A DNA stretch of 5,523 nt from Deltaproteobacteria bacterium (GCA_011389755.1 JAABTR010000543.1:1-5523); one strand, 5' to 3'; shown: positions 1 to 5,523, counted from the stretch's first letter. A program made the numbers and translations. Notes: generated by a model not told the origin, from the letters alone.

Positions 1-744
1 CGTGGGCTCGGTCTCAGCTTCGGTCGCGAGCTCGGTCTCAGCTTCGGTCGCGGGCTCGGTCTCAGCTTCGGTCGCGGGCTCGGTCTCAGCTTCGGTCGCG
101 AGCTCGGTATCGACCTCGACCTCGGTCTCGGTCTCAGTCTCAGTCTCGGTCGCACTTTCTTCGAAAACCGAAGATTCGCCCGGAGCCCCGGACCTCGAAG
201 GCCTCTTCGGCGCTGGCGGCGGCTCCGAATACTTGGGGGCGGCTGCGGTCGCCGAGGATGTCAAGGCCTCGCTGTTACCTTCATCCGAGTTGACGATGAG
301 CTCCCGGCTCAGGTCCAAAATCCCATCATCGTCCTCTTCGGCCGCCCGCTGAGGGTCGAGCTTCTCCACGACCATCATCGCTTCATCGGAAGCGTCCGTT
401 CCTCTCGGGCTCACCTTCGTTGCCGGACTCTCTCCCAGCTTCCGGATGGGAGACGTGACGACCGGGATCTTGTGCTGCGAGGGCGTGTACCGAGGAGGAG
501 CGCTCGTACTTCGCACCCTGGGCTTGGTGTCATCGGCGTCTCGATGAGAGGCGTCGACTGCTTTCTTGGAGGTGTCCGCGAGCAAAACAAAGGGACTACT
601 CGGCCTCGGAGGCGACTTCGAATCCCGCTTCGCGTCGGTCGAACTGTCCGTCGAGCCGATGTCAACGTCGCTGTTTCTGTCCGTCTGGTCAGTCATCGAT
701 TCGGTAAGTTCGGTTGTGTCATCTTCGCCGCTTGGGCCGCCCAT
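1..744 (-). CDS. Acidic Thr/Glu-rich low-complexity protein, C-terminus outside the window
   Basis: I do not recognise a family. Reading leftward from the ATG at 742-744, the frame stays open for 248 codons to the window edge, so the gene is cut at its 3' end. The ATG is preceded by GGAG with a 5-nt spacer and lies 19 nt after the psd stop, so it is probably co-transcribed with psd. Residues 1-80 are rich in D, S and T. Residues 80-120 are more basic and Pro/Ser-rich. An acidic patch around 136-148 contains EEDDDGILDLSREL, the most domain-like stretch. Residues 175-190 are Pro-rich. From residue 199 the protein becomes (TE)n and then octapeptides of the type EPATEAET to the edge. There is no signal peptide or membrane segment in the visible part, which looks largely disordered and cytoplasmic. 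A folded domain may follow beyond the window. The same-strand frame at 411-665 and the plus-strand Ser/Val frame over the repeat are shadows. An in-frame ATG at residue 17 is a less likely start. Confidence 0.8.
   Translation of the reverse strand, partial: MGGPSGEDDTTELTESMTDQTDRNSDVDIGSTDSSTDAKRDSKSPPRPSSPFVLLADTSKKAVDASHRDADDTKPRVRSTSAPPRYTPSQHKIPVVTSPIRKLGESPATKVSPRGTDASDEAMMVVEKLDPQRAAEEDDDGILDLSRELIVNSDEGNSEALTSSATAAAPKYSEPPPAPKRPSRSGAPGESSVFEESATETETETETEVEVDTELATEAETEPATEAETEPATEAETELATEAETEPT
7..102 (-). repeat. 24-bp in-frame tandem repeat, four full copies, continuing toward the left edge
   Basis: Four consecutive 24-bp units begin at 7, 31, 55 and 79. They are followed by a partial unit (103-108), and positions 1-6 match the end of another. 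On the coding (minus) strand each unit encodes eight residues of the form (P/L)ATEAETE. The copies differ at one base, the middle position of a CCC/CTC (Pro/Leu) codon; all other positions, including wobble bases, are identical. That points to recent expansion by slippage or unequal exchange. Because the unit is a multiple of three, copy-number change would alter protein length without breaking the frame. Confidence 0.93.
109..150 (-). repeat. Degenerate 6-bp repeat encoding a Thr-Glu / Val-Glu run
   Basis: Seven hexamers of the ctcggt / ctcagt / ctcgac type lie directly beside the 24-bp array. On the minus strand they read as TE TE TE TE VE VE-like dipeptides (residues about 199-212). The hexamer shares its sequence with part of the 24-bp unit, so the longer unit probably grew out of this simpler one. 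Wobble positions vary more here than in the 24-bp array, consistent with an older tract. Confidence 0.8.
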
Positions 745-763
745 TTGCTCTCCGGAATGTTGC

Positions 764-1615
764 TCATTTCCCTGCGTCGCTCACAAGGCTACCGAGGCGC
801 TGTCCCATCGCAACGTTCTCGGAGCCCAATTGGCTATCCAGCTCGACGCAGTTTTCATCCCACACTAAAACGACCGTCGATCCGAGCCGGAAGGCGCCGA
901 GCATGTCTCCTCGCTGCAAAGCGACCGGAGGGTCCATCTTGCGTTCCACCACCGCGTCGATGCGTTGCGCGCTGTCGAAGGTGTTGTAGCGACTCTCGAT
1001 GTTCCCCACGCCAAAAGCCGCCACCATCACGAGAGCGAGCCTGCCCTTGCCGCTGACCTCGAAGTCGAATACGACCCGCTCGTTCTTGCCGTAAAGGTCC
1101 TCGACGCGGTTATCGGACCACGAATTGACGGGATAGCGTCTGCCGGGGATGTGTCTCGAGCCGGTAAGCTCGCCGTCCAAGGGGACATGGACCCGGTGGT
1201 AGTCCCGGGGATGCAAGTAAATCACCGCGTAACCACCGCCCGTGAATTTCTCGGCCTCGCCGGTGCGCCCCAGGAGACTTTCGAGGCTGTATCCGTTGCC
1301 CTTGATTTCGTAGGTCGGTGGTGTCACCTGCTCCAGCCGACCCACCTCGACAATACGCCCGTCACACGGACTGACGAGACACTGCGGGTCGCCACAAACA
1401 CGACGAGCTCCAGGTGCCAACTCGCGACCGAAGAAATCGGCGAATGACCTGTAGCCGCCTTCGGGCTCCTTGGCCTCGTCCAAACGAACCCCCATCCCCC
1501 AGGCGTACGCCTTGACGAGAGGAGTCAAAACGGGCTTCGGAAGGCTTGTCTCTGCCAGCCTGCCTAGAGCTTGACTCGCGTGAAACGCCAATTGACTGCC
1601 GAACAGCCGATACAC
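764..1615 (-). CDS. psd: Phosphatidylserine decarboxylase proenzyme (pyruvoyl-dependent)
   Basis: This enzyme converts phosphatidylserine to phosphatidylethanolamine at the inner membrane. The 283-aa product has the full signature in order: FFGREL and PGARR (61-72), SPCDGRI with the conserved Asp85 (82-88), KGNGYSLESLLG (105-116), YLHPRDYHRVH with His140 and His143 (133-143), and LGST (244-247). In this family the chain self-cleaves between Gly and Ser of LGST (here G245/S246), and the Ser becomes the pyruvoyl group. This gives a beta chain of 245 residues and a short alpha chain of 38. The length is normal for the bacterial membrane type. The start is a GTG with GGAGG six nt upstream. A promoter lies in the 95-nt gap before it, and the gene is followed 19 nt later by the acidic repeat protein. 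The usual upstream enzyme, phosphatidylserine synthase, is not in the window. Confidence 0.97.
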   Translation of the reverse strand: MYRLFGSQLAFHASQALGRLAETSLPKPVLTPLVKAYAWGMGVRLDEAKEPEGGYRSFADFFGRELAPGARRVCGDPQCLVSPCDGRIVEVGRLEQVTPPTYEIKGNGYSLESLLGRTGEAEKFTGGGYAVIYLHPRDYHRVHVPLDGELTGSRHIPGRRYPVNSWSDNRVEDLYGKNERVVFDFEVSGKGRLALVMVAAFGVGNIESRYNTFDSAQRIDAVVERKMDPPVALQRGDMLGAFRLGSTVVLVWDENCVELDSQLGSENVAMGQRLGSLVSDAGK

Positions 1616-1621
1616 TCTCTT

Positions 1622-1626
1622 CCTCC
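1622..1626 (-). promoter_or_regulatory. Ribosome binding site supporting the GTG start of psd
   Basis: The minus strand reads GGGAGGAAGAGA directly before GTG, which places GGAGG six nt from the start codon. No in-frame ATG is better placed, so this site fixes the unusual GTG start at 1615. Confidence 0.75.
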
Positions 1627-1655
1627 CGCGTTGAAGGTTCCTGCTATAAAAGATA

Positions 1656-1685
1656 ACTATAAAGCAAGCGTCGTCGAATGTTCAA
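1656..1685 (-). promoter_or_regulatory. Predicted sigma70-type promoter for psd and the acidic protein gene
   Basis: On the minus strand a -35 box TTGAAC (1685-1680) is followed by an 18-nt spacer and a -10 box TATAGT (1661-1656, one mismatch from TATAAT). It lies between the hemW stop (1711) and the psd start (1615) in an AT-rich patch that contrasts with the flanking genes. A second TTTTATAG copy immediately downstream could act as an alternative -10. This suggests that psd can be transcribed independently of the carboxyltransferase-hemW pair. It is a consensus match only. Confidence 0.55.
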
Positions 1686-1710
1686 ATTCATCGCACGTTC
1701 TCGACCTCGC

Positions 1711-2928
1711 TTAGGCGATAAGTTCGGCCGCCAGACCGTCTGCGTAGAGCATCCCGCGAGTGGTCGGCAGCAAAAAAGCGCCGCGGCGCGCCGCGTCTCC
1801 ACCGCTCACCCACTTTTCGAAGTGCGCATGCCACCTTACTTTTTGCTCCGGCGAGAGCAGCTCGTCCAGCCTGGACAGATCCACCCCTCCTGCGAATCGC
1901 AGCCCGAGCATCACGAGCTCCACGGCGTGCTCTTCGCTGCTGAGCTGCTCACGCCTCCCGGTGCTCGCGACGGGCCGGCTCGGATCGGACACCCTGGGCG
2001 CCCCATCCAGGTAGTCGCCGATGTCGGTCGGGTTGGCGTACCGAACGAAGTGACCGCCGGCGCGACAAAAACCATGGGCACCCGCTCCGAGCCCGACGTA
2101 CGGCTCGCCGCGCCAATAGACCTGGTTGTGCCGTGAGCGAAAACCCGGGCGGCAATAGCTGGAGACCTCGTAACGCTCCCAGCCCACATGGGCCAAGGTG
2201 TCGCCCACTGTGTGCCACAGCAGCGCTGCGCGCTGGTCATCCTCGATCTCCTGCCTCTCGCGCACCACGAGGCGTCCGTCCAGAGGCGACCCATCCTTTA
2301 TGCTCAGCTCGTAGGCCGAGATGTGCTGGGCTCCGACCTCGACCGCCTGTTTCAGCTCGCGCCGAAGCGCTTTTGGCGTCTGTCCCGGCGTGCCATAAAT
2401 AATGTCAACGCTGACGGCCGCCCCTGCGCGCTTCGCGAACGCGACCGCCTTTTCGACCTCCGAGACGCCATGTCTGCGGCCGAGCCACGCGAGCCGCCTG
2501 TCATCCAGAGCCTGCGCGCCTATGGAGAAACGGTTCACCCCGGCGGCCGCGAGCCCGGCAAACCAACCGGAGTCGGCGTCACCGGGGTTGACCTCCACGG
2601 TCACCTCGCTGCTGGGCTCCACCGAAAACTCCGCGATCAGCTCCTCGAGGGCGGCCCGCGGCCAGATGGAGGGCGTCCCACCGCCCAAGTACAAAGTGCG
2701 CAGCGGCCGTTCGCGCCCGATCCCTCGCTGTCGCCGCTCCGACCTCAGAGCTGCGAGGTAGCGCTCCACCGGGGGCTGCCCTGTGGTGGAAAAAAAATCG
2801 CAGTAGGGGCATCGGCTCTTACAAAACGGGAGGTGAACGTACACACAGGCGGGTGTTTTCCAGTCCAAAGGCGTCTTGCGTTCCGCGGAACTCGAGTGAA
2901 AAGCCGTCTCAGGTGGGAATGTTACCAT
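1711..2928 (-). CDS. hemW: Heme chaperone HemW (radical-SAM, HemN-like)
   Basis: HemW belongs to the coproporphyrinogen dehydrogenase-like radical-SAM family but acts as a heme-binding chaperone that delivers heme to target proteins. The 405-aa product has the [4Fe-4S]/SAM motif CKSRCPYC (Cys36, 40, 43) within YVHLPFCKSRCPYCDF, GGGTPS (82-87), EVNPG (112-116), SIGAQ (135-139) and HNQVYW (267-272). Two details favour HemW over true HemN: Phe rather than Cys two residues after the third cluster cysteine, and the HNxxYW motif linked to heme binding. The C-terminal part (about 330-405) matches the usual HemW tail region. The ATG at 2928 lies inside the carboxyltransferase gene (20-nt overlap) and has no well-spaced Shine-Dalgarno; the nearest GAGGAG is 16 nt away. 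Translation is therefore probably coupled. The N-terminus before the motif is about 20 residues longer than typical, so an internal start is possible. Confidence 0.95.
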   Translation of the reverse strand: MVTFPPETAFHSSSAERKTPLDWKTPACVYVHLPFCKSRCPYCDFFSTTGQPPVERYLAALRSERRQRGIGRERPLRTLYLGGGTPSIWPRAALEELIAEFSVEPSSEVTVEVNPGDADSGWFAGLAAAGVNRFSIGAQALDDRRLAWLGRRHGVSEVEKAVAFAKRAGAAVSVDIIYGTPGQTPKALRRELKQAVEVGAQHISAYELSIKDGSPLDGRLVVRERQEIEDDQRAALLWHTVGDTLAHVGWERYEVSSYCRPGFRSRHNQVYWRGEPYVGLGAGAHGFCRAGGHFVRYANPTDIGDYLDGAPRVSDPSRPVASTGRREQLSSEEHAVELVMLGLRFAGGVDLSRLDELLSPEQKVRWHAHFEKWVSGGDAARRGAFLLPTTRGMLYADGLAAELIA

Positions 2929-4459
2929 TGTGCTTGGACACCCGCTCCTCGGACTTGGCCAGATGGGCCTTGAGATGCCTGAAGAGCTTGACCCGGGTCT
3001 CCCTCGGGGCGATGACGGCGTCCACGTAGCCGCGCTCGGCTGCTCTTTGGGGGTTGAGAAACTTGTTCTCGTACTCTTCGACCTTCGCCGTGGCGGCCTG
3101 ATCCTTGTCGGAAGCCTGGGCGATCTCCTTGCGGAACAGCACCTCGACGGCGCCCGCCGCCCCCATCACCGCGACCTCGGCGCTGGGCCAGGCGAGGTTG
3201 ACGTCTCCTCCCACGTGCTTCGAGCACATCACGATGTACGCGCCGCCGTAGGCCTTGCGCAAAATCACCGCCAGCTTGGGCACCGTGGCTTCGCAGTAAG
3301 CGTACATGAGCTTGGCGCCGTGGGCGATGACGCCGGCGTGCTCTTGTCCGGTTCCTGGCAAAAATCCGGGGACATCGACGAGCGAAATAATCGGCACATT
3401 GTAGGCGTTGCAGGTGCGGATGAACCTGGCGGCTTTGCGGGACGCGTTGACGTCCAAGACGCCGCCCATCATCGCGGGCTGGTTGGCGATGACACCCACT
3501 GAAAACCCTCCGAGCCGGGCGAAGCCCACCACCATGTTCTTGGCCCAGTTCTTCTGAATCTCAAAAAAAGATCCCCGATCGAAGACCTCCTGTACAACCT
3601 TCTTCACGTCGTACACCTGCTTCGACGACGCGGGGATGACCTCATCCAAGACGCTCATGTCCCGATCGATGGGGTCGGCCAGGGCGATCTGCGGAGGACT
3701 CTCCAAGTAGCTCGAGGGCATGTAGCCGAGCAGCTGCCTGACACCCCGGATCGCCTCGGTCTCCTCTTTGTACACCATGTGCGCGATCCCCGTGGTCCGC
3801 CCATGAACATCAGCGCCGCCAAGGGTCTCCGAATCGACGTCTTCGAACGTCACGGTCTTGACCACCTTGGGGCCGGTCAGAAACATGTAGCTCTGCTTGC
3901 GGACCATCACCACGAAGTCTGTCAGCGCCGGGGAGTAAACCGCACCTCCCGCGCAGGGCCCGAGAATCAACGAAATCTGTGGAACCATCCCCGACATGCG
4001 GACGTTGCGGCGGAAAATCTCGCCGTAGCCCCCGAGGGAGTCGATGCCCTCTTGGATGCGGGCACCGCCCGAATCGTTGATGCCCACGAGGGGAGACTTG
4101 GCCTGCATGGCCAAGTCCTGGATGCGCGCAATCTTTCTCGCATGTGCCTCGCCCAAGGACCCCCCCATGACGGTGCGATCTTGAGAGAAGGCGAACACGG
4201 TCCGGCCGTTGACCTCACCGGTCCCGGTGATCACTCCGTCACCTGGGATTTTTTTCCTCTCGAGGCCGAAGTCCGTCGATCTGTTCACGACGCTCGCGCC
4301 GATCTCCTCGAAGGTGCCCTCGTCAAAAAGCTGCAAAAGCCTCTGCAAAGCCGGCTTGACCTCGACTTGGGGAGCTTCGACAACTGACGGGCGCGCCTCG
4401 CGCTCTTGTTTTCTCTCCTCGGTTTTCGGCCTGAGCTCGGTTGAGGGCAAATCGAACAT
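2909..4459 (-). CDS. Acyl-CoA carboxylase beta subunit (propionyl/methylmalonyl-CoA carboxyltransferase type)
   Basis: The product transfers CO2 from carboxybiotin to an acyl-CoA, making methylmalonyl-CoA from propionyl-CoA and/or malonyl-CoA from acetyl-CoA, or works in the reverse direction in decarboxylase or transcarboxylase complexes. At 516 aa it is full length for the PccB/AccD5/MmdA family and has two crotonase-like halves. In the N-terminal half are NDSGGARIQEG (128-138) and GPCAGGAVYSPALTDF (167-182, first oxyanion-hole glycines). In the C-terminal half are GVLDVNASRKAARFIRTC (333-350), VDVPGFLPGTGQE (361-373) and RKAYGGAY (401-408, second oxyanion-hole glycines). Residue 409, the acyl-selectivity position as I align it, is Ile rather than the Asp of classic PccB. 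Residues 1-30 are charged and variable. The ATG is backed by a perfect AGGAGG with a 7-nt spacer. No biotin carboxylase or biotin carrier gene is in the window, so the partner and true substrate cannot be settled; pccB, accD and mmdA are all possible names. Confidence 0.94.
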   Translation of the reverse strand: MFDLPSTELRPKTEERKQEREARPSVVEAPQVEVKPALQRLLQLFDEGTFEEIGASVVNRSTDFGLERKKIPGDGVITGTGEVNGRTVFAFSQDRTVMGGSLGEAHARKIARIQDLAMQAKSPLVGINDSGGARIQEGIDSLGGYGEIFRRNVRMSGMVPQISLILGPCAGGAVYSPALTDFVVMVRKQSYMFLTGPKVVKTVTFEDVDSETLGGADVHGRTTGIAHMVYKEETEAIRGVRQLLGYMPSSYLESPPQIALADPIDRDMSVLDEVIPASSKQVYDVKKVVQEVFDRGSFFEIQKNWAKNMVVGFARLGGFSVGVIANQPAMMGGVLDVNASRKAARFIRTCNAYNVPIISLVDVPGFLPGTGQEHAGVIAHGAKLMYAYCEATVPKLAVILRKAYGGAYIVMCSKHVGGDVNLAWPSAEVAVMGAAGAVEVLFRKEIAQASDKDQAATAKVEEYENKFLNPQRAAERGYVDAVIAPRETRVKLFRHLKAHLAKSEERVSKHNGNIPT

Positions 4460-4466
4460 TCGCGCT

Positions 4467-4472
4467 CCTCCT
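4467..4472 (-). promoter_or_regulatory. Perfect Shine-Dalgarno for the carboxyltransferase gene
   Basis: The minus strand has AGGAGG seven nt upstream of the ATG at 4459, a full match to the anti-SD core. It fixes this start and suggests strong translation. The stop codon of the possible small upstream ORF (TGA, 4474-4472) overlaps its first base. Confidence 0.8.
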
Positions 4473-4777
4473 CATGGACTCCAAAACTTCGTGTTTGGAA
4501 AAACCTCGGTACGGAGACCGAAGGGATGTTTCATTTCTCTGACAACTTTTTTCTCGTCGTCGCCCCAGTAAGCAAAAAACGAGCCATAACGAATATCGTT
4601 AAACATCTTTGCGCACATGGCTTCCATTTTCGTTTTCGCCCAACGATTTAGGCCCCTGCCGCTTTTTTTCGTGTGTGGAATATTTTCCTCCGCGGGGGCG
4701 TTGAGTGCACCGTGCTCTTCGCAGAATGCGTAACCGATTTCGCACTCACGGGAGCATGTCGTCGACTTGACACCCAT
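4472..4777 (-). CDS. Possible small protein with a Cys/His cluster (doubtful)
   Basis: I do not recognise this. The frame from the ATG at 4777 gives 101 residues and stops 12 nt before the carboxyltransferase ATG. In favour: the product does not look like antisense noise. It has a zinc-knuckle-like cluster at residues 7-19 (C-x3-C-x6-C-x2-H, with GYAFCEEH), a Lys-rich middle (RWAKTKMEAMCAKM) and an aromatic/acidic stretch (YGSFFAYWGDDEKK). Its stop also meets the next gene's Shine-Dalgarno as genes in an operon do. Against: there is no good ribosome binding site before 4777, third positions are only a little over half G/C by hand count versus clearly higher in neighbours, and a terminator-like hairpin (4499-4523) falls inside the frame. 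The frame is open further upstream, but that extension (to 4960) runs antisense to the lipoprotein gene's start and is unlikely. If coding, this may be a recently acquired or lineage-specific gene; otherwise the stretch is a long leader. Confidence 0.35.
   Translation of the reverse strand: MGVKSTTCSRECEIGYAFCEEHGALNAPAEENIPHTKKSGRGLNRWAKTKMEAMCAKMFNDIRYGSFFAYWGDDEKKVVREMKHPFGLRTEVFPNTKFWSP
4499..4523 (-). terminator. Terminator-like hairpin upstream of the carboxyltransferase gene (possible attenuator)
   Basis: In the minus-strand transcript CUUCGGU and ACCGAGG form a 7-bp stem with one G-U pair and a 6-nt loop (CUCCGU), followed at once by five U. The sequence 3' to the stem on the plus strand is not T-rich, so the signal is directional. 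It lies about 40 nt before the carboxyltransferase start. Transcripts starting further upstream would have to read through it, which is an attenuator-like placement. The stem is short and the U tract modest. Confidence 0.3.
4587..4601. promoter_or_regulatory. Perfect 15-bp inverted repeat, candidate operator
   Basis: TAACGA and TCGTTA are separated by three bases (TAT on the minus strand), a 6-3-6 palindrome lying between the two divergent genes. It is 128 nt upstream of the carboxyltransferase ATG and sits in AT-richer DNA. The spacing suits a dimeric helix-turn-helix repressor. It may be chance, and no regulator gene is in the window. Confidence 0.3.
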
Positions 4778-4796
4778 CGCACCCGGAGCATATGCC
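4767..4796 (+). promoter_or_regulatory. Predicted sigma70-type promoter of the lipoprotein gene
   Basis: A perfect -35 TTGACA (4767-4772) is followed by an 18-nt spacer and a weak -10 TATGCC (4791-4796, only TAT conserved). Transcription would start near 4803, giving a leader of about 27 nt before the GTG at 4830. Immediately downstream of the -10 is a run of eight T, which could help melting. The strength of the -10 is the weak point. Confidence 0.4.
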
Positions 4797-4829
4797 TTTT
4801 TTTTAAACAAGAACAAACGAAGGAAAACC

Positions 4830-5523
4830 GTGAAAAACATCGTCACATCTCTTTTTGCTCCGGTTTTGCCAAGGGCCTGCGCTCTCATCATCGCTTTTTG
4901 CTGTGGGGCCTGCGGCGCAGCTGTCGAAAACCCCACCGCTCCAAAGCCCGCCCCACCCATCGACGAAAACCTTGTCGCTCTCGTTCCAGCGGACGCGACA
5001 GCGATTTTGTGGCTCGACGCCGAGGAGCTGCGACGCTCCTCGCTTTGGAGAGCTTACCGAACCCTGTCCAGCGAAGAAAGCGCCGATCTTTTCCGCACAG
5101 GGCCCGAGGTGGAGCTTTTCATCGATTCTTCCGAAGCGATCTTCGCGTTTCGCAGCGACGCGGTGGGGGCCGACCAATTTTTGCTCCTTATAAAAGGCGG
5201 CGCATCCTCCGACGCGGTCCTTGAGATGTTTTCCCGCCGCAAAAAAGCGGTTCGTGAGCCGCTGGATTCTTTCAAATCGATTCGCCACCCCGATTTCGTG
5301 CTGGTTGCGTTGACCGAGCGAACAGTCGCCTTCGGCAGCGAGGGAATGCTCCGGCAGATGCTCGGCCTGGTGCGCGGGGAGGGCCGCTCTTTGGACGAAG
5401 TGGAGGCCTATAAGGATTTCGTGCTCCCCCCCGAAGGGATCCTCAGGCTCTCCTACGAGCGCTCCTTTCATGTGCCTGACCTCACCCGCTACGGCGCCCC
5501 GAACCTCGCCGTCGCCATAGACA
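4830..5523 (+). CDS. Predicted lipoprotein, N-terminal 231 residues, cut by the right edge
   Basis: I recognise no named family. The frame from the GTG at 4830 is open to the window end. It is preceded by AGGA with a 5-nt spacer. Residues 1-28 look like a lipoprotein signal: a short basic start (K2), a hydrophobic stretch with Pro11, Pro14 and Arg15, then ALIIAFCCGAC. The likely lipidated cysteine is Cys28, although Cys at -3 is an unusual lipobox residue. A Pro/Ala-rich linker (34-42) follows. Next comes ENLVALVPADATAILWLDAEELRRSSLW (about 45-72), resembling the 'PADA..vvxlDxxxLRxSplw' opening I associate with uncharacterised periplasmic proteins of myxobacteria and planctomycetes. Further on, VALTERTVAFGSEGMLRQML (about 166-185) resembles the 'vvvGs...l...l' segment of the same proteins. 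It is divergently transcribed from the carboxyltransferase gene, and its function is unknown. The long minus-strand frame over it (5471-4803) is a shadow. Confidence 0.85.
   Translation, partial: MKNIVTSLFAPVLPRACALIIAFCCGACGAAVENPTAPKPAPPIDENLVALVPADATAILWLDAEELRRSSLWRAYRTLSSEESADLFRTGPEVELFIDSSEAIFAFRSDAVGADQFLLLIKGGASSDAVLEMFSRRKKAVREPLDSFKSIRHPDFVLVALTERTVAFGSEGMLRQMLGLVRGEGRSLDEVEAYKDFVLPPEGILRLSYERSFHVPDLTRYGAPNLAVAID

Noticed and set aside
2..352. Plus-strand frame with (SVSASVAG)n repeats, superficially like an adhesin
   Set aside because: It is the mirror of the 24-bp array. The minus frame is longer, continues past the repeat, has a ribosome binding site and fits the operon; the plus frame has no ribosome binding site visible and ends in unstructured sequence.
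411..665. Minus-strand 84-codon Arg-rich frame
   Set aside because: It lies in another frame inside the acidic protein gene and has the Arg/Pro/Ser-rich composition typical of a GC-rich shadow.
472..1056. Plus-strand 194-codon frame
   Set aside because: It is antisense to the acidic protein and psd, is Arg/Pro/Cys-rich and shows no recognisable motif.
1616..1710. Terminator between hemW and psd
   Set aside because: No GC-rich stem with a T tract was found in this gap; only the AT-rich promoter patch stands out.
2188..2973. Plus-strand 261-codon frame
   Set aside because: It is antisense to hemW, whose motifs are complete on the other strand; its length is expected from high GC at wobble positions.
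3779..4387. Plus-strand 202-codon frame (and 2930-3502)
   Set aside because: Both are antisense to the intact carboxyltransferase gene and are explained as GC-rich shadows.
4785..4803. GCATATGC followed by eight T as a plus-strand terminator
   Set aside because: The palindrome leaves no loop and there is no plus-strand gene upstream to terminate; it overlaps the predicted lipoprotein promoter.
4803..5471. Minus-strand 222-codon frame
   Set aside because: It is antisense to the lipoprotein gene, which has a ribosome binding site, a signal sequence and coherent protein character.

Overview
This is a GC-rich window of bacterial chromosome. No mobile element, CRISPR array, tRNA or rRNA is visible. 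Codon usage, the large acyl-CoA carboxyltransferase, a periplasmic lipoprotein and a long Thr/Glu-rich disordered protein fit a Myxococcota/Bradymonadota-type (former deltaproteobacterial) genome. That placement is an impression from style, not a measured assignment.

The left and centre (1-4459) are read on the minus strand. In transcription order they hold: (i) a biotin-dependent acyl-CoA carboxyltransferase beta subunit (4459-2909); (ii) the heme chaperone/radical-SAM protein HemW (2928-1711), whose start overlaps the end of the carboxyltransferase gene by 20 nt; (iii) after a 95-nt gap carrying a good sigma70-type promoter, phosphatidylserine decarboxylase psd (1615-764); and (iv) a separate gene beginning at 744, 19 nt after the psd stop, that encodes an acidic low-complexity protein. 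Gene (iv) runs off the left edge. Its last visible part is a 24-bp in-frame tandem repeat encoding (E/T/A)-rich octapeptides.

The right part holds a divergent regulatory region (4460-4829) and then a plus-strand gene (4830 to the right edge) for a predicted lipoprotein. The 370-bp divergent region has lower GC than its surroundings. It contains a possible 101-codon minus-strand ORF with a Cys/His cluster, a perfect 15-bp inverted repeat, a terminator-like hairpin just upstream of the carboxyltransferase gene, and a plus-strand promoter with a perfect TTGACA -35 box.

Functionally this looks like housekeeping metabolism: acyl-CoA carboxylation, heme delivery and phosphatidylethanolamine synthesis. 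These sit beside two lineage-specific genes, the repeat-bearing acidic protein and the lipoprotein. I see no clear case for a new multi-gene system. The best leads are the repeat-bearing protein coupled to psd, and the layered signals upstream of the carboxyltransferase gene.
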